From contig JAJZAQ010000032.1 in NCBI GenBank assembly GCA_021799355.1, positions 1-33,306 on the forward strand: 33,306 nt of DNA, in the 5' to 3' direction. Below the pieces are notes generated by a model. That model searched no databases. It was not told the DNA's origin and was given only the letters and a program-made list of their open reading frames with translations. Made by a program: the position numbers and the translations under genes. Positions 26,330 through 33,306 of the stretch are shown here, in pieces. The DNA is from Pseudomonadota bacterium (lineage in GTDB: Bacteria; Pseudomonadota; Gammaproteobacteria; Burkholderiales; Burkholderiaceae_C). The stretch's first letter is position 1, and each line of letters opens with the position of its first letter.

Positions 26330-27091
26330 TCAGCCCGGGGTGGTTTCTGCGATCCGCGCTGGCGTGTTTGGCGCGCGTCTGCCGGACAAGTTGCAAAACT
26401 CCCAGATCCGAAGTTTGTCCAGATCGACGATGTCCACCGCACCGTAACGCAGCTGCAGCACGCCGTCGGCCTGCAACCGGCCGAACGCCTGATTGACCCG
26501 CTGCCGCGACAGATTGCACAACTGCGCGATTTCCGCCTGCGTCACGCGCAACTGCCCTCCGGCAGCGCCGGCCAGCGGGTGAAGCAAATGCCGCAGCGTG
26601 CGCGCGACGATCGACTCCGCCTGGCCCTGATGATCGTCCAGCGCCTGCAAGGTCATGAGTTCCAGCCGATCATTGAGCTGCGCCAGAAGATAATGGCAAA
26701 AGGCCAGATTGCGGTTGAACAACCATAAAAAAGTTTCCCGCGGCACGAGCACGAGTTCACATTGACGAATCGCCAGCGCGGCATAACGCCAGACACCCTG
26801 ACGCATCAACGTGCCCTCACCAAACCAACCGCCCGCGGCGATTCCAGAATACACCAGCGGTTTACCCCGCACGGTGGTGACGACGAACTTGGCCAGTCCG
26901 CAAGCCAAACCGATCCAGTGCAGCGCCGTCGCCCCATCCTGCTGCAGGGGTTCTCCCGGCTCGACCGTCTGATAACCCACTTCAGATAACAAGCGGGCCT
27001 TTTCCTCCGCCGTCAGCGTTGGCCACCAGCGGCTATGCTCTGCCCACGCTGGCGTGGGCACTTCTGCTGCCACCCCATCTCGCGCTTTCAT
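26330..27091 (-). CDS. Crp/Fnr family transcriptional regulator
   Basis: The 253-residue protein has an N-terminal cyclic-nucleotide-like beta-roll (about 35-120), a dimer helix (about 125-150) and a winged helix-turn-helix (about 180-225; QAEIAQLCNLSRQRVNQAFGRLQADGV). Within the nucleotide pocket the Gly91-Glu92 (WFGEG) and Arg102 match Crp, but the Ser/Thr after the Arg is Tyr103, so cAMP binding is uncertain. The N-terminal Cys cluster that holds the Fnr Fe-S centre is absent. The C-terminus has a Pro-rich tail. The target genes are unknown. Terminator 27161-27184 isolates it from hns, so it must have its own promoter in 27092-27160. Confidence 0.9.
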   Translation of the reverse strand: MKARDGVAAEVPTPAWAEHSRWWPTLTAEEKARLLSEVGYQTVEPGEPLQQDGATALHWIGLACGLAKFVVTTVRGKPLVYSGIAAGGWFGEGTLMRQGVWRYAALAIRQCELVLVPRETFLWLFNRNLAFCHYLLAQLNDRLELMTLQALDDHQGQAESIVARTLRHLLHPLAGAAGGQLRVTQAEIAQLCNLSRQRVNQAFGRLQADGVLQLRYGAVDIVDLDKLRIWEFCNLSGRRAPNTPARIAETTPG

Positions 27092-27160
27092 GCCGCAGAT
27101 TTTCTGTCATTTCGCTGTCGAGTTCATGACGGCGGCCTGTCCGGCAGCAAATTCTGGCGC

Positions 27161-27184
27161 AAAAAAACCGGGAGAATCCCGGTT
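27161..27184 (-). terminator. Intrinsic terminator after the H-NS-like gene
   Basis: On the minus strand AACCGGGA-TTC-TCCCGGTT (27166-27184, perfect with a 3-nt loop) is followed by a T-run at 27161-27167. A second small stem, CTGCCGC/GCGGCAG, lies upstream in the 3' untranslated region of hns. Confidence 0.85.
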
Positions 27185-27253
27185 CGTCTTGCTTCATGCT
27201 TCCGCCGGGCTGCCGCTGCGCGGCAGGCCCCGCGGCCCTGCAGGCGCAGGGAT

Positions 27254-27553
27254 TCAAATGAGAAACGATTCCTTGCTCTGCCCGTTGTCCACGGCGGTTT
27301 GCAACCAGCGGGGCATTTTGCCGCGCCCGCTCCAGGTTTCCCCGGTTTGCGCGTTGCGGTATTTCGGCGCCACGGTCGACCCTTTGGACGACGCGCCGAC
27401 GCGGCGTGTGCCGATGTCGGCCAGGGTCAAACCATACTCTTCCATTTTGGCGCGAATATCCGCGATGACGGCGCTGATCTCGGCTTTGCGCTGCGCTTCG
27501 GCCTGCTGTTTGAGCGCTTCGATCTGCGCCTGCAATTCTTTGTAAGTTGCCAT
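27254..27553 (-). CDS. H-NS family nucleoid-associated protein
   Basis: The 99-residue protein has an N-terminal coiled-coil oligomerisation region (about 1-40, LQAQIEALKQQAEAQRK), a linker and the C-terminal DNA-binding domain with KYRNAQTGETWSGRGKMPRW (64-83), the AT-hook-like H-NS core. H-NS proteins bind AT-rich DNA and silence genes. The start is chosen at 27553: AGGAG lies 9 nt before it, but only 3 nt before the ATG at 27559. The gene stands alone between two terminators, so it is probably monocistronic. Confidence 0.93.
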   Translation of the reverse strand: MATYKELQAQIEALKQQAEAQRKAEISAVIADIRAKMEEYGLTLADIGTRRVGASSKGSTVAPKYRNAQTGETWSGRGKMPRWLQTAVDNGQSKESFLI

Positions 27554-27591
27554 CTGCATGTTCTCCTGTGTTGGAAATCCAGACAGCGCGC

Positions 27592-27620
27592 ATGATACGC
27601 CAAAATGCAGGAAAAAGCCC
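27592..27620 (-). promoter_or_regulatory. Weak promoter candidate for the H-NS-like gene
   Basis: A TATCAT hexamer (27592-27597, minus strand) resembles a -10 element and is followed about 40 bp later by the start codon. No clear -35 is seen at the expected spacing (27615-27620), which lies inside the pntB terminator. It is the best candidate in a 100-bp intergenic gap that must also hold that terminator. Confidence 0.3.
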
Positions 27621-27636
27621 GCACGCGGCGGGCTTT
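27612..27636 (-). terminator. Intrinsic terminator after pntB
   Basis: On the minus strand AAAGCCCGC-CGCGT-GCGGGCTTT (27614-27636), a perfect 9-bp stem with a 5-nt loop, runs into five T (27612-27616). It closes the pntA1-pntA2-pntB operon. Confidence 0.88.
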
Positions 27637-27658
27637 GCAGAGCGGCTGCAGTTTGACG

Positions 27659-29095
27659 TCACTCGATGGCTTTGGTAATGTCTTCGACCACCTTTTTCGC
27701 GTCGCCGAATACCATCATGGTTTTGTCCATGTAGAACAGTTCATTGTCCAGCCCGGCATAGCCTGCGGCCATCGAGCGTTTATTCACGATCACCGTCTTT
27801 GCCTTGTAGGCTTCCAGAATGGGCATACCGGCAATGGGTGATTTGGGATCGGTCTTCGCCGCCGGGTTGACCACGTCGTTCGCCCCCAGAATGATGGCGA
27901 CGTCGGTTTGTCCGAATTCGGGGTTGATGTCGTCCATTTCAAAAACCTGGTCATACGGCACTTCGGCCTCGGCGAGCAGCACGTTCATATGCCCGGGCAT
28001 GCGGCCGGCAACCGGGTGAATGGCATATTTGACCTGCACGCCGCGCTCGCTGAGCTTTTGCGCCATTTCCTTGACCGCATGCTGCGCCCGTGCCACTGCC
28101 AGGCCATAACCAGGCACGATGATGACGGATTCGGCATTGGACAGCAAAAACGCGGCATCGTCGGCGCTGCCCGATTTCACCGTGCGCTGCTGCGCCTGCC
28201 CGCCGGCTGCCGCACCCTCGGCACCAAAACCACCGAGAATGACGCTGATGAACGAGCGATTCATCGCCTTGCACATGATGTAGCTGAGAATCGCCCCGGA
28301 AGAGCCGACCAGCGATCCGGCGATGATGAGCATATTGTTTTCGAGCGAAAACCCGATACCAGCCGCAGCCCAGCCGGAATAACTATTGAGCATGGACACG
28401 ACCACCGGCATGTCCGCGCCGCCGATCGGGATGATGATGAGCACGCCCAGAACGAAGGCCAGGGCCATCATGATGATGAACGGCAGCCACTGCTGCGTGG
28501 CGAAAAACCACAGGCCGCAGGCAATCGCCGCCAGCCCGATCGCCAGATTCACCCAGTGCTGCGCGGCAAACCGCACCGGAGCGCCCTGAAACAGGCGGAA
28601 TTTGTAGCGGCCGGACAATTTGCCAAAAGCAATCACCGAGCCGCTGAACGTCACCGCGCCAATGATGGTGCCGATGAACAGCTCGACGCGATTGCCATAA
28701 GGCAGGGGATCGCCCGCGGCCTGCACGATGCCAAACGCATGCGGCTCGGCCACGGCGGCCACGGCGATGAATACCGCAGCCAGGCCGATCATGCTGTGCA
28801 TGAAGGCGACGAGTTCGGGCATTTTGGTCATTTCCACCCGATTGGCCATGACCGCGCCGATACCTCCTCCGACGACCAGGCCGACGAGCACATAGCCCAA
28901 ACCCAGTGCACCGGCATCTCCGCCGATTTTGACGATCAGCGCCACAGTGGTCAGCACCGCAATGACCATCCCTGCCATCCCGAAAACATTACCGCGGCGG
29001 CTGGTCGTCGGGTGAGACAGTCCTTTGAGCGCCTGGATGAAGCAGACGGCTGCCAGCAAATACAGCAGCGTCACCAGATTCATGCTGAGAGTCAT
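27659..29095 (-). CDS. pntB: NAD(P) transhydrogenase subunit beta PntB
   Basis: PntB holds the NADP(H) domain III and most of the membrane domain II of the proton-pumping transhydrogenase, which uses the proton gradient to reduce NADP+ with NADH. The 478-residue protein has about nine membrane segments to residue 260, and then the NADP-binding domain with IVPGYGLAVARAQHAVKEM, IHPVAGRMPGHMNVLLAEA and VIVNKRSMAAGYAGLDN. ATG 29095 gives MTLSMNLVTLL; ATG 29083 is an alternative. It is the last gene of the pnt operon. Confidence 0.97.
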   Translation of the reverse strand: MTLSMNLVTLLYLLAAVCFIQALKGLSHPTTSRRGNVFGMAGMVIAVLTTVALIVKIGGDAGALGLGYVLVGLVVGGGIGAVMANRVEMTKMPELVAFMHSMIGLAAVFIAVAAVAEPHAFGIVQAAGDPLPYGNRVELFIGTIIGAVTFSGSVIAFGKLSGRYKFRLFQGAPVRFAAQHWVNLAIGLAAIACGLWFFATQQWLPFIIMMALAFVLGVLIIIPIGGADMPVVVSMLNSYSGWAAAGIGFSLENNMLIIAGSLVGSSGAILSYIMCKAMNRSFISVILGGFGAEGAAAGGQAQQRTVKSGSADDAAFLLSNAESVIIVPGYGLAVARAQHAVKEMAQKLSERGVQVKYAIHPVAGRMPGHMNVLLAEAEVPYDQVFEMDDINPEFGQTDVAIILGANDVVNPAAKTDPKSPIAGMPILEAYKAKTVIVNKRSMAAGYAGLDNELFYMDKTMMVFGDAKKVVEDITKAIE

Positions 29096-29164
29096 GTGTC
29101 GAGTCCTCGATGCCCCATCATGGCCTGGCCGTGGCCGGCAGGGGGCAGTGATCCGTGAAGTTGT

Positions 29165-29467
29165 TTATTTTTTGTCCGCCGATTTTTTCTTGAACATGGC
29201 CAGCATGCGCCGCGTCACCAGAAAACCGCCGAATACATTGACCGCAGCCAGCGCCACGGCCAGCGTGCCCATGATTTTTCCCAGCGGGGTCACGGTCAGC
29301 GCTGCGGCGAGCATGGCGCCGACGATGATGATGGCGGAAATGGCATTGGTCACGGCCATCAGCGGCGTGTGCAGCGCCGGGGTGACGTTCCACACCACGT
29401 GATAACCGACGTAAATCGCCAGGACGAAAATGGTGAGATTGATCACCAGGGGGGAAATTTCATGCAT
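29165..29467 (-). CDS. pntA2: NAD(P) transhydrogenase subunit alpha part 2 PntA2
   Basis: The 100-residue membrane protein has three membrane segments (about 7-25, 33-55, 60-82) and the conserved [23 protein letters not shown] block. This is the membrane part of PntA, encoded separately as in Rhodospirillum rubrum-type enzymes; in E. coli it is fused to the NAD-binding domain. It lies 67 bp from pntA1 and 69 bp from pntB in the same operon. Confidence 0.95.
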   Translation of the reverse strand: MHEISPLVINLTIFVLAIYVGYHVVWNVTPALHTPLMAVTNAISAIIIVGAMLAAALTVTPLGKIMGTLAVALAAVNVFGGFLVTRRMLAMFKKKSADKK

Positions 29468-29534
29468 GATGCATTCCTCGCTTCAAACGGCAAACCACGA
29501 CGACAAGGGTGTCTGCGGTGGCGTCTCCAGGGTC

Positions 29535-30656
29535 TCAGGTGGGTTTGCGCAGCAACTCCCCGCCCTGGCACATCAGGCAGGCAGCAACGATATCGTCTTC
29601 GCGGTTGACGACGAATTTCTTGTCCTTGTCGAAAACCAGCTTGAGAAAATCCAGCACATTGCGCGCATATAGCGCCGAGGCATCGGCGGCAACCAGAGCC
29701 GGCAGATTGGTTTCTCCCACCAGCGTGACGCCGTGTTTGACCACGGTTTTTCCCGCCTCGGTCAGCGGACAGTTTCCGCCTTGCGCTGCGGCCATGTCGA
29801 TAATCACCGACCCCGGTTTCATCGACCGCACCATGTCTTCGGTGATCAGCACCGGCGCGCGGCGTCCGGGAATGAGCGCGGTGGAAATCACTATATTGGC
29901 TTGCTTGACGCGCTCGGCAACCAGCGCCGCCTGCCGCTGCATCCAGCTCGCCGGCATCGGACGCGCATAACCGCCGACACCCTGGGCGATTTCACGCTCC
30001 TCGTCGGTTTCAAACGGCACGTCGATGAATTTCGCCCCCAGCGATTCGACCTGTTCCTTCACCGCAGGACGCACGTCGGAGGCCTCGATCACCGCACCCA
30101 GCCGCTTGGCCGTGGCGATGGCCTGCAGGCCGGCCACTCCCGCGCCGAGCACCACCACGCGCGCCGCCTTGACCGTTCCGGCGGCCGTCATCAGCATGGG
30201 CATGAAACGCTGGTACAGGTTGGCGGCGAGGATGACGGCTTTGTACCCGGCGATGTTCGCCTGGCTGGACAACACGTCCATGCTCTGCGCCCGCGTGGTG
30301 CGCGGTGCGGCTTCGAGGGCGAAGGCGGTCAGCCCGGCAGCGTTCATCGCCTGCAGGCCTTCGACGTTGAACGGATCGAGCATGCCCACGAGCACCGTAC
30401 CCGGCTGCATCAACGCGAGTTCGTCGGCCGACGGCGAACGCACTTTGAGCACCATCTCGGCACCGAACACCGCGGCACGGTCGCCGATCTCCGCCCCGGC
30501 AGCGATGTAGTCGGCGTCCGGCGCATCCGCACGCTGCCCTGCGCCAGATTGGACAACGACGGAATGGCCTTGAGCGACCAGTTTCTTGACCGTTTCGGGT
30601 GTTGCCGCAACACGGGCTTCGCCGGCCAGGGTTTCAGCCGGAATGCCGATACGCAT
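29535..30656 (-). CDS. pntA1: NAD(P) transhydrogenase subunit alpha part 1 PntA1
   Basis: PntA1 is the soluble NAD(H)-binding domain I. The 373-residue protein starts MRIGIPAETLAGEARVAATP, has the Rossmann motif VLGAGVAGLQAIATAKRLGA and the RQD-like loop region ARPMPASWMQRQAALVAERV, and ends in a Cys-containing tail (VAACLMCQGGELL). A good ribosome-binding site (AGGAGA, 7 nt before the ATG) decides the start at 30656. The gap to the divergent nudJ gene is 204 bp; no confident promoter is visible in it. Confidence 0.97.
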   Translation of the reverse strand: MRIGIPAETLAGEARVAATPETVKKLVAQGHSVVVQSGAGQRADAPDADYIAAGAEIGDRAAVFGAEMVLKVRSPSADELALMQPGTVLVGMLDPFNVEGLQAMNAAGLTAFALEAAPRTTRAQSMDVLSSQANIAGYKAVILAANLYQRFMPMLMTAAGTVKAARVVVLGAGVAGLQAIATAKRLGAVIEASDVRPAVKEQVESLGAKFIDVPFETDEEREIAQGVGGYARPMPASWMQRQAALVAERVKQANIVISTALIPGRRAPVLITEDMVRSMKPGSVIIDMAAAQGGNCPLTEAGKTVVKHGVTLVGETNLPALVAADASALYARNVLDFLKLVFDKDKKFVVNREDDIVAACLMCQGGELLRKPT

Positions 30657-30860
30657 GAAGTTTCTCCTGTGAAGTCTTTTTGCTCTGGCGGCAAGACGCG
30701 GCGTGAAACAATGCAGCATGCCCACGCCATGACCCAGCGCGTGCGTCTTGCCGGCGCATCCATCAGAATAGCGGATTGTTCCTCGTTTTCCCGGGATGCG
30801 CTTGCCGCACCGCGGCGCACTTGCGGAAAACTCTTTTGCATTTTTTCACGTCCTCCCAGT

Positions 30861-31379
30861 ATGTCTGCCGATAGCGCCCTGCGCCCGCGCGTCACCGTGG
30901 CCGCGATCATCGAACACCAAGGCCGGTTTTTGCTCGTCGAAGAACAAACCCCGGACGGTCTGCGGCTGAACCAGCCTGCCGGCCACCTCGAAGCCGGCGA
31001 AAGTCCGCTGCAGGGCGTGGTGCGGGAGGCATTGGAGGAAACGGCGTGCGAATTCACCCCCGCCGGGCTGCTCGGCGTCTACCTGTCGCGCACGCGCCGG
31101 CCGGCCGGACAGGCGGATGCCGACGTCAGCTATCTGCGCCTGGCGTTCTACGGCACGGCCGGGGCGCCGCAGCCGCAACGCAGGCTCGACAGCGGCATCG
31201 TGCGCACGGTGTGGATGACGCCGCAGGAGGTGCGCGCCAGCGCCGACCGCCATCGCAGCCCGCTGGTGCTGCGCTGTATCGACGATTACCTGCGCGGTCG
31301 GCGTTTCCCGCTCGACGTGGTGTGCACCGACGCTGGCGTGTTCTGCGGCGACGCCGCGCCGGGCGTTTGCCAACCATGA
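30861..31379 (+). CDS. nudJ: NUDIX hydrolase, probable phosphatase NudJ
   Basis: The 172-residue protein has the Nudix box [20 protein letters not shown] (41-60) continuing into TACEF, preceded by [19 protein letters not shown] and LNQPAGH. NudJ hydrolyses HMP-PP (thiamine pathway) and other diphosphates in E. coli, where it also lies before mnmA. The position and the strands are the basis for the symbol; other Nudix activities remain possible. The stop overlaps the mnmA start by 4 bp (ATGA). Confidence 0.88.
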   Translation: MSADSALRPRVTVAAIIEHQGRFLLVEEQTPDGLRLNQPAGHLEAGESPLQGVVREALEETACEFTPAGLLGVYLSRTRRPAGQADADVSYLRLAFYGTAGAPQPQRRLDSGIVRTVWMTPQEVRASADRHRSPLVLRCIDDYLRGRRFPLDVVCTDAGVFCGDAAPGVCQP

Positions 31380-32491
31380 CACGCGCATCCCGCGGCACCG
31401 TCGTCGTCGGTCTGTCCGGCGGGGTCGATTCCTCGGTATCGGCCTGGCTGCTCAAGCAGCAGGGGTTCGAGGTCGTCGGCCTGTTCATGAAAAACTGGGA
31501 AGACGACGATGACAGCGAATACTGCTCGTCGCGGCAGGACTGGCTCGACGCCGTGAGCGTGGCTGACCGCATCGGCATCGACATCGAGGCGGTGAACTTC
31601 GCCGCCGAATACAAAGACCGCGTGTTCGCCGAATTCCTGCGCGAATACGCCGCCGGGCGCACGCCGAATCCGGACGTGCTGTGCAACGCCGAAATCAAAT
31701 TCAAGGCGTTTCTCGACCATGCCATGCGTCTTGGCGCAGACAAAATCGCCACCGGCCATTACGCCCGCGTGCGGCAAACCCCCCACGGCTTCGAACTGCT
31801 GCGCGGCCGCGACCCGGGCAAGGATCAGAGTTATTTCCTGCACCGCCTGAACCAGGCACAACTGGGCAAAACGCTGTTTCCAGTCGGTGAACTGCACAAA
31901 ACCGAAGTCCGGCGCATCGCCGCGGACATCGGCCTGCACAACGCCCGCAAAAAAGACTCCACCGGCATCTGTTTCATCGGCGAACGGCCGTTTCGCGAAT
32001 TTCTCGGCCGCTACTTGCCGACCCAGCCCGGGCCGATGCAAACGCCCGATGGCCGTACCGTCGGCGAACATCAGGGCCTGGCGTTCTACACCCTGGGGCA
32101 GCGCAAGGGCATCGGACTGGGCGGCAGCCAGTCGGGCAACGGCCAGCCGTGGTTCGTCGCCGGCAAAGACCTGGCGCGCAACATTCTCATCGTCGTGCAG
32201 GGACACGACCACCCCCTGCTGCATAGCCGCGGGTTGCGGGCCCTGTCGGCAAGCTGGGTCAGCGGACAGCCGCCGGGCGACGGACAGATGCTCAGCGCCA
32301 AAACACGCTATCGCCAGCTCGACGCCGCCTGCCGCTACCGTCGGTCGGGCGCCGAGGCCTTCCGGCTGGAATTCGACGCCGCGCAGTGGGCCGTCACCCC
32401 GGGGCAATCGGCGGTTCTGTATGCCGGAGAGGTCTGCCTGGGCGGCGGCATCATCGAGGCAGCAGAACCGGCTGCAGACTCCGTGGCGTGA
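31376..32491 (+). CDS. mnmA: tRNA-specific 2-thiouridylase MnmA
   Basis: MnmA makes 2-thiouridine at position 34 of the Lys, Glu and Gln tRNAs. The 371-residue protein has the PP-loop SGGVDSS (14-20), the catalytic Cys103 in [13 protein letters not shown] and the second catalytic Cys199 in [15 protein letters not shown]. The middle block LPTQPGPM…[20 protein letters not shown] is typical. The overlap with nudJ implies co-translation. The gene converges on the CsoR-family gene 41 bp away. Confidence 0.98.
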   Translation: MTRASRGTVVVGLSGGVDSSVSAWLLKQQGFEVVGLFMKNWEDDDDSEYCSSRQDWLDAVSVADRIGIDIEAVNFAAEYKDRVFAEFLREYAAGRTPNPDVLCNAEIKFKAFLDHAMRLGADKIATGHYARVRQTPHGFELLRGRDPGKDQSYFLHRLNQAQLGKTLFPVGELHKTEVRRIAADIGLHNARKKDSTGICFIGERPFREFLGRYLPTQPGPMQTPDGRTVGEHQGLAFYTLGQRKGIGLGGSQSGNGQPWFVAGKDLARNILIVVQGHDHPLLHSRGLRALSASWVSGQPPGDGQMLSAKTRYRQLDAACRYRRSGAEAFRLEFDAAQWAVTPGQSAVLYAGEVCLGGGIIEAAEPAADSVA

Positions 32492-32512
32492 GGGCCGCGG
32501 CGATGGCGTGGC

Positions 32513-32532
32513 GATGGCGCAGCGGTGCCATC
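32513..32532. terminator. Hairpin between convergent mnmA and csoR-like genes
   Basis: GATGGCGC (32513-32520) pairs with GTGCCATC (32525-32532) over 8 bp with one G·U wobble and an AGCG loop. The csoR-like stop codon begins at 32535 on the minus strand, directly next to it. There is no T-run on either strand, so terminator function is only suggested by position. Confidence 0.4.
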
Positions 32533-32826
32533 TCAGGCCATGCGCGCGAGCAGGGTTTCGATTTCGTCGAGCATGGCGCTGAGTTTGGGCTGATCGCCGC
32601 TTTGCGCGGCTTCGAGCCGGCCGTCCAGCTCCTGTTCGAGATAACACACGGTCATGCGCACGAAGGTGCTATCCAGCGCCTTGCGCACGGCGGAAAGCTG
32701 TTGCGCCACTTTCAGACACGGTTCGCCTTCTTCGATCATGCGCTGCACGCCGCGAATCTGACCTTCGGCGCGCTTGAGACGGTTGAGAATGTCCGTGCGC
32801 GAAGCTTCGTTGGTGAGAACCGACAT
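32533..32826 (-). CDS. CsoR/RcnR/FrmR-family (DUF156) repressor with atypical ligand positions
   Basis: The 97-residue all-helical protein matches the DUF156 repressor fold: ILNRLKRAEGQIRGVQRMIE at 13-32, then EPCLKVAQQLSAVRKALD and FVRMTVCYLEQEL. These repressors release DNA when they bind Cu, Ni/Co, formaldehyde or persulfide. Cys37 is the conserved first ligand. Aligned to M. tuberculosis CsoR, the His61 position is Tyr62 and the Cys65 position is Glu66, while Cys61 sits next to the usual His. So it is not a standard CsoR, RcnR or FrmR. ATG 32826 is preceded by GGAG at 8 nt. It lies downstream of a TDT-type transporter gene and has its own probable promoter. Confidence 0.88.
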   Translation of the reverse strand: MSVLTNEASRTDILNRLKRAEGQIRGVQRMIEEGEPCLKVAQQLSAVRKALDSTFVRMTVCYLEQELDGRLEAAQSGDQPKLSAMLDEIETLLARMA

Positions 32827-32886
32827 GGTGATGGCTCCGGGAATCTGTATGGGTTTGGAGGGCGCGCGCTTCATCCGAATGTCTCC

Positions 32887-32915
32887 ATCATAGGTCAGGC
32901 CGCGCGATCCGTCAG
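32887..32915 (-). promoter_or_regulatory. Candidate sigma70 promoter of the csoR-like gene
   Basis: On the minus strand CTGACG (32910-32915) and TATGAT (32887-32892) are separated by exactly 17 bp and lie about 60 bp before ATG 32826. The elements match the -35 and -10 consensus at 4 and 5 of 6 positions. No clear dyad operator is visible nearby. Confidence 0.45.
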
Positions 32916-32935
32916 AGCCTCCCGGCGCCGCCGCC

Positions 32936-33259
32936 CTAGGCCGAGTGCACCAGCGCCACGGGTTCCGGAGCGAGCAGACTGCCGTCACGCAGCCCGCGTA
33001 GCGTCGCCAGCGTCAGCCAGGCGATCAGCACCGACGCCAGCGCCAGCGAGAGAATGGCAAAGGTTTGCATCGCGCCGTTTTGCGTCGCCAGCGCCAGATG
33101 CATCGACAGCGCGGCAAATGCTGCCAGCGGAAAGGACAGCGCCCAGTGGCCGATGGTGAACGCCTCCTGCATCATCGCCTTGAAGGACGCAAATCCCAGC
33201 AGCACGAAAAACAGCGCTACCCCCCAGGCCCCCTCCGCGGCTTCGACCGGCGCACCCAG
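32936..33259 (-). CDS. C-terminal part of a TDT/SLAC1-type (TehA-like) transporter, 5' end interrupted
   Basis: The open frame encodes about 107 residues ending at 32936. It starts after an in-frame TAA at 33260-33262. GAWGVALFFVLLGF and the following GHWALSFPLAAFAALSMH match the last membrane segments of the tellurite-resistance/dicarboxylate/SLAC1 family (WWAxSFPLAA); another membrane segment lies at about 65-90. Upstream of the TAA, two single-base changes would restore a continuous family-like sequence to the window edge (see findings), so this is either a broken gene or an assembly error, not a separate short gene. Substrate is unknown; relatives export sulfite, malate or other anions. 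Confidence 0.7.
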   Translation of the reverse strand: MGAPVEAAEGAWGVALFFVLLGFASFKAMMQEAFTIGHWALSFPLAAFAALSMHLALATQNGAMQTFAILSLALASVLIAWLTLATLRGLRDGSLLAPEPVALVHSA

Positions 33260-33306
33260 TTAAGCCAGTACCACACCGCCGTCCCCCGACCGCGCAAAGG
33301 TGATGA

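Overview
The window is a dense, GC-rich chromosomal segment from a betaproteobacterium, most likely of the order Burkholderiales. The assignment rests on gene order and protein families. The mla genes run into an ABC exporter, a BolA-like gene, murA and the his genes, followed by hinT and tatABC, then an HtrA protease and a Nif3 protein. A second block has a DUF971 gene, ubiE, a Tim44-like gene, ubiJ and ubiB. A small H-NS with the YRN…TWSGRGKMPRWL core also fits. I cannot name a genus.

Layout. Bases 1-290 hold the 3' end of a probable EAL-domain gene. Bases 291-702 are non-coding: a strong intrinsic terminator and an 84/83-bp tandem repeat. From 703 to 6450 the genes point right: DUF971, ubiE, a Tim44-like membrane protein, ubiJ, ubiB, an aldo/keto reductase and a DUF4404 protein. 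UbiE, UbiJ and UbiB all serve ubiquinone synthesis. Converging on them, nif3 and pdxA overlap on the minus strand (6460-8245). An HtrA/DegS-type periplasmic protease (8307-9488, plus) faces the end of tatC.

From 26114 down to 9505 there are 23 consecutive minus-strand genes: mlaF-E-D-A-C-B (outer-membrane lipid asymmetry), an ABC-2 ATPase and permease, a BolA/IbaG-like gene, murA, a nearly complete histidine pathway (hisG-D-C-B-H-A-F-IE), a DUF4870 membrane protein, hinT and tatA-B-C. Many neighbours overlap by 4 bp, which suggests translational coupling. Hairpins at mlaA/mlaC, mlaB/ABC and tatA/tatB may set expression steps inside the run. Left of mlaF in transcription order lie a Crp/Fnr-type regulator, an H-NS-like protein and the proton-translocating transhydrogenase (pntA1-pntA2-pntB, split alpha subunit), all on the minus strand. 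A NUDIX hydrolase gene (nudJ) and mnmA then run on the plus strand. The window ends with a CsoR-family repressor and the 3' part of a TDT/SLAC1-type transporter gene on the minus strand.

Nearly everything is core housekeeping; I see no defence island, prophage or biosynthetic cluster. The points most worth checking are: an intrinsic terminator between tatA and tatB; a CsoR-family protein without the standard metal ligands beside a TDT transporter; a HisI-HisE fusion; the tandem repeat with an 11-bp inverted repeat; and signs that both window edges are raw contig ends (adapter-like first 8 bases, compensating indels in the last 50 bases).
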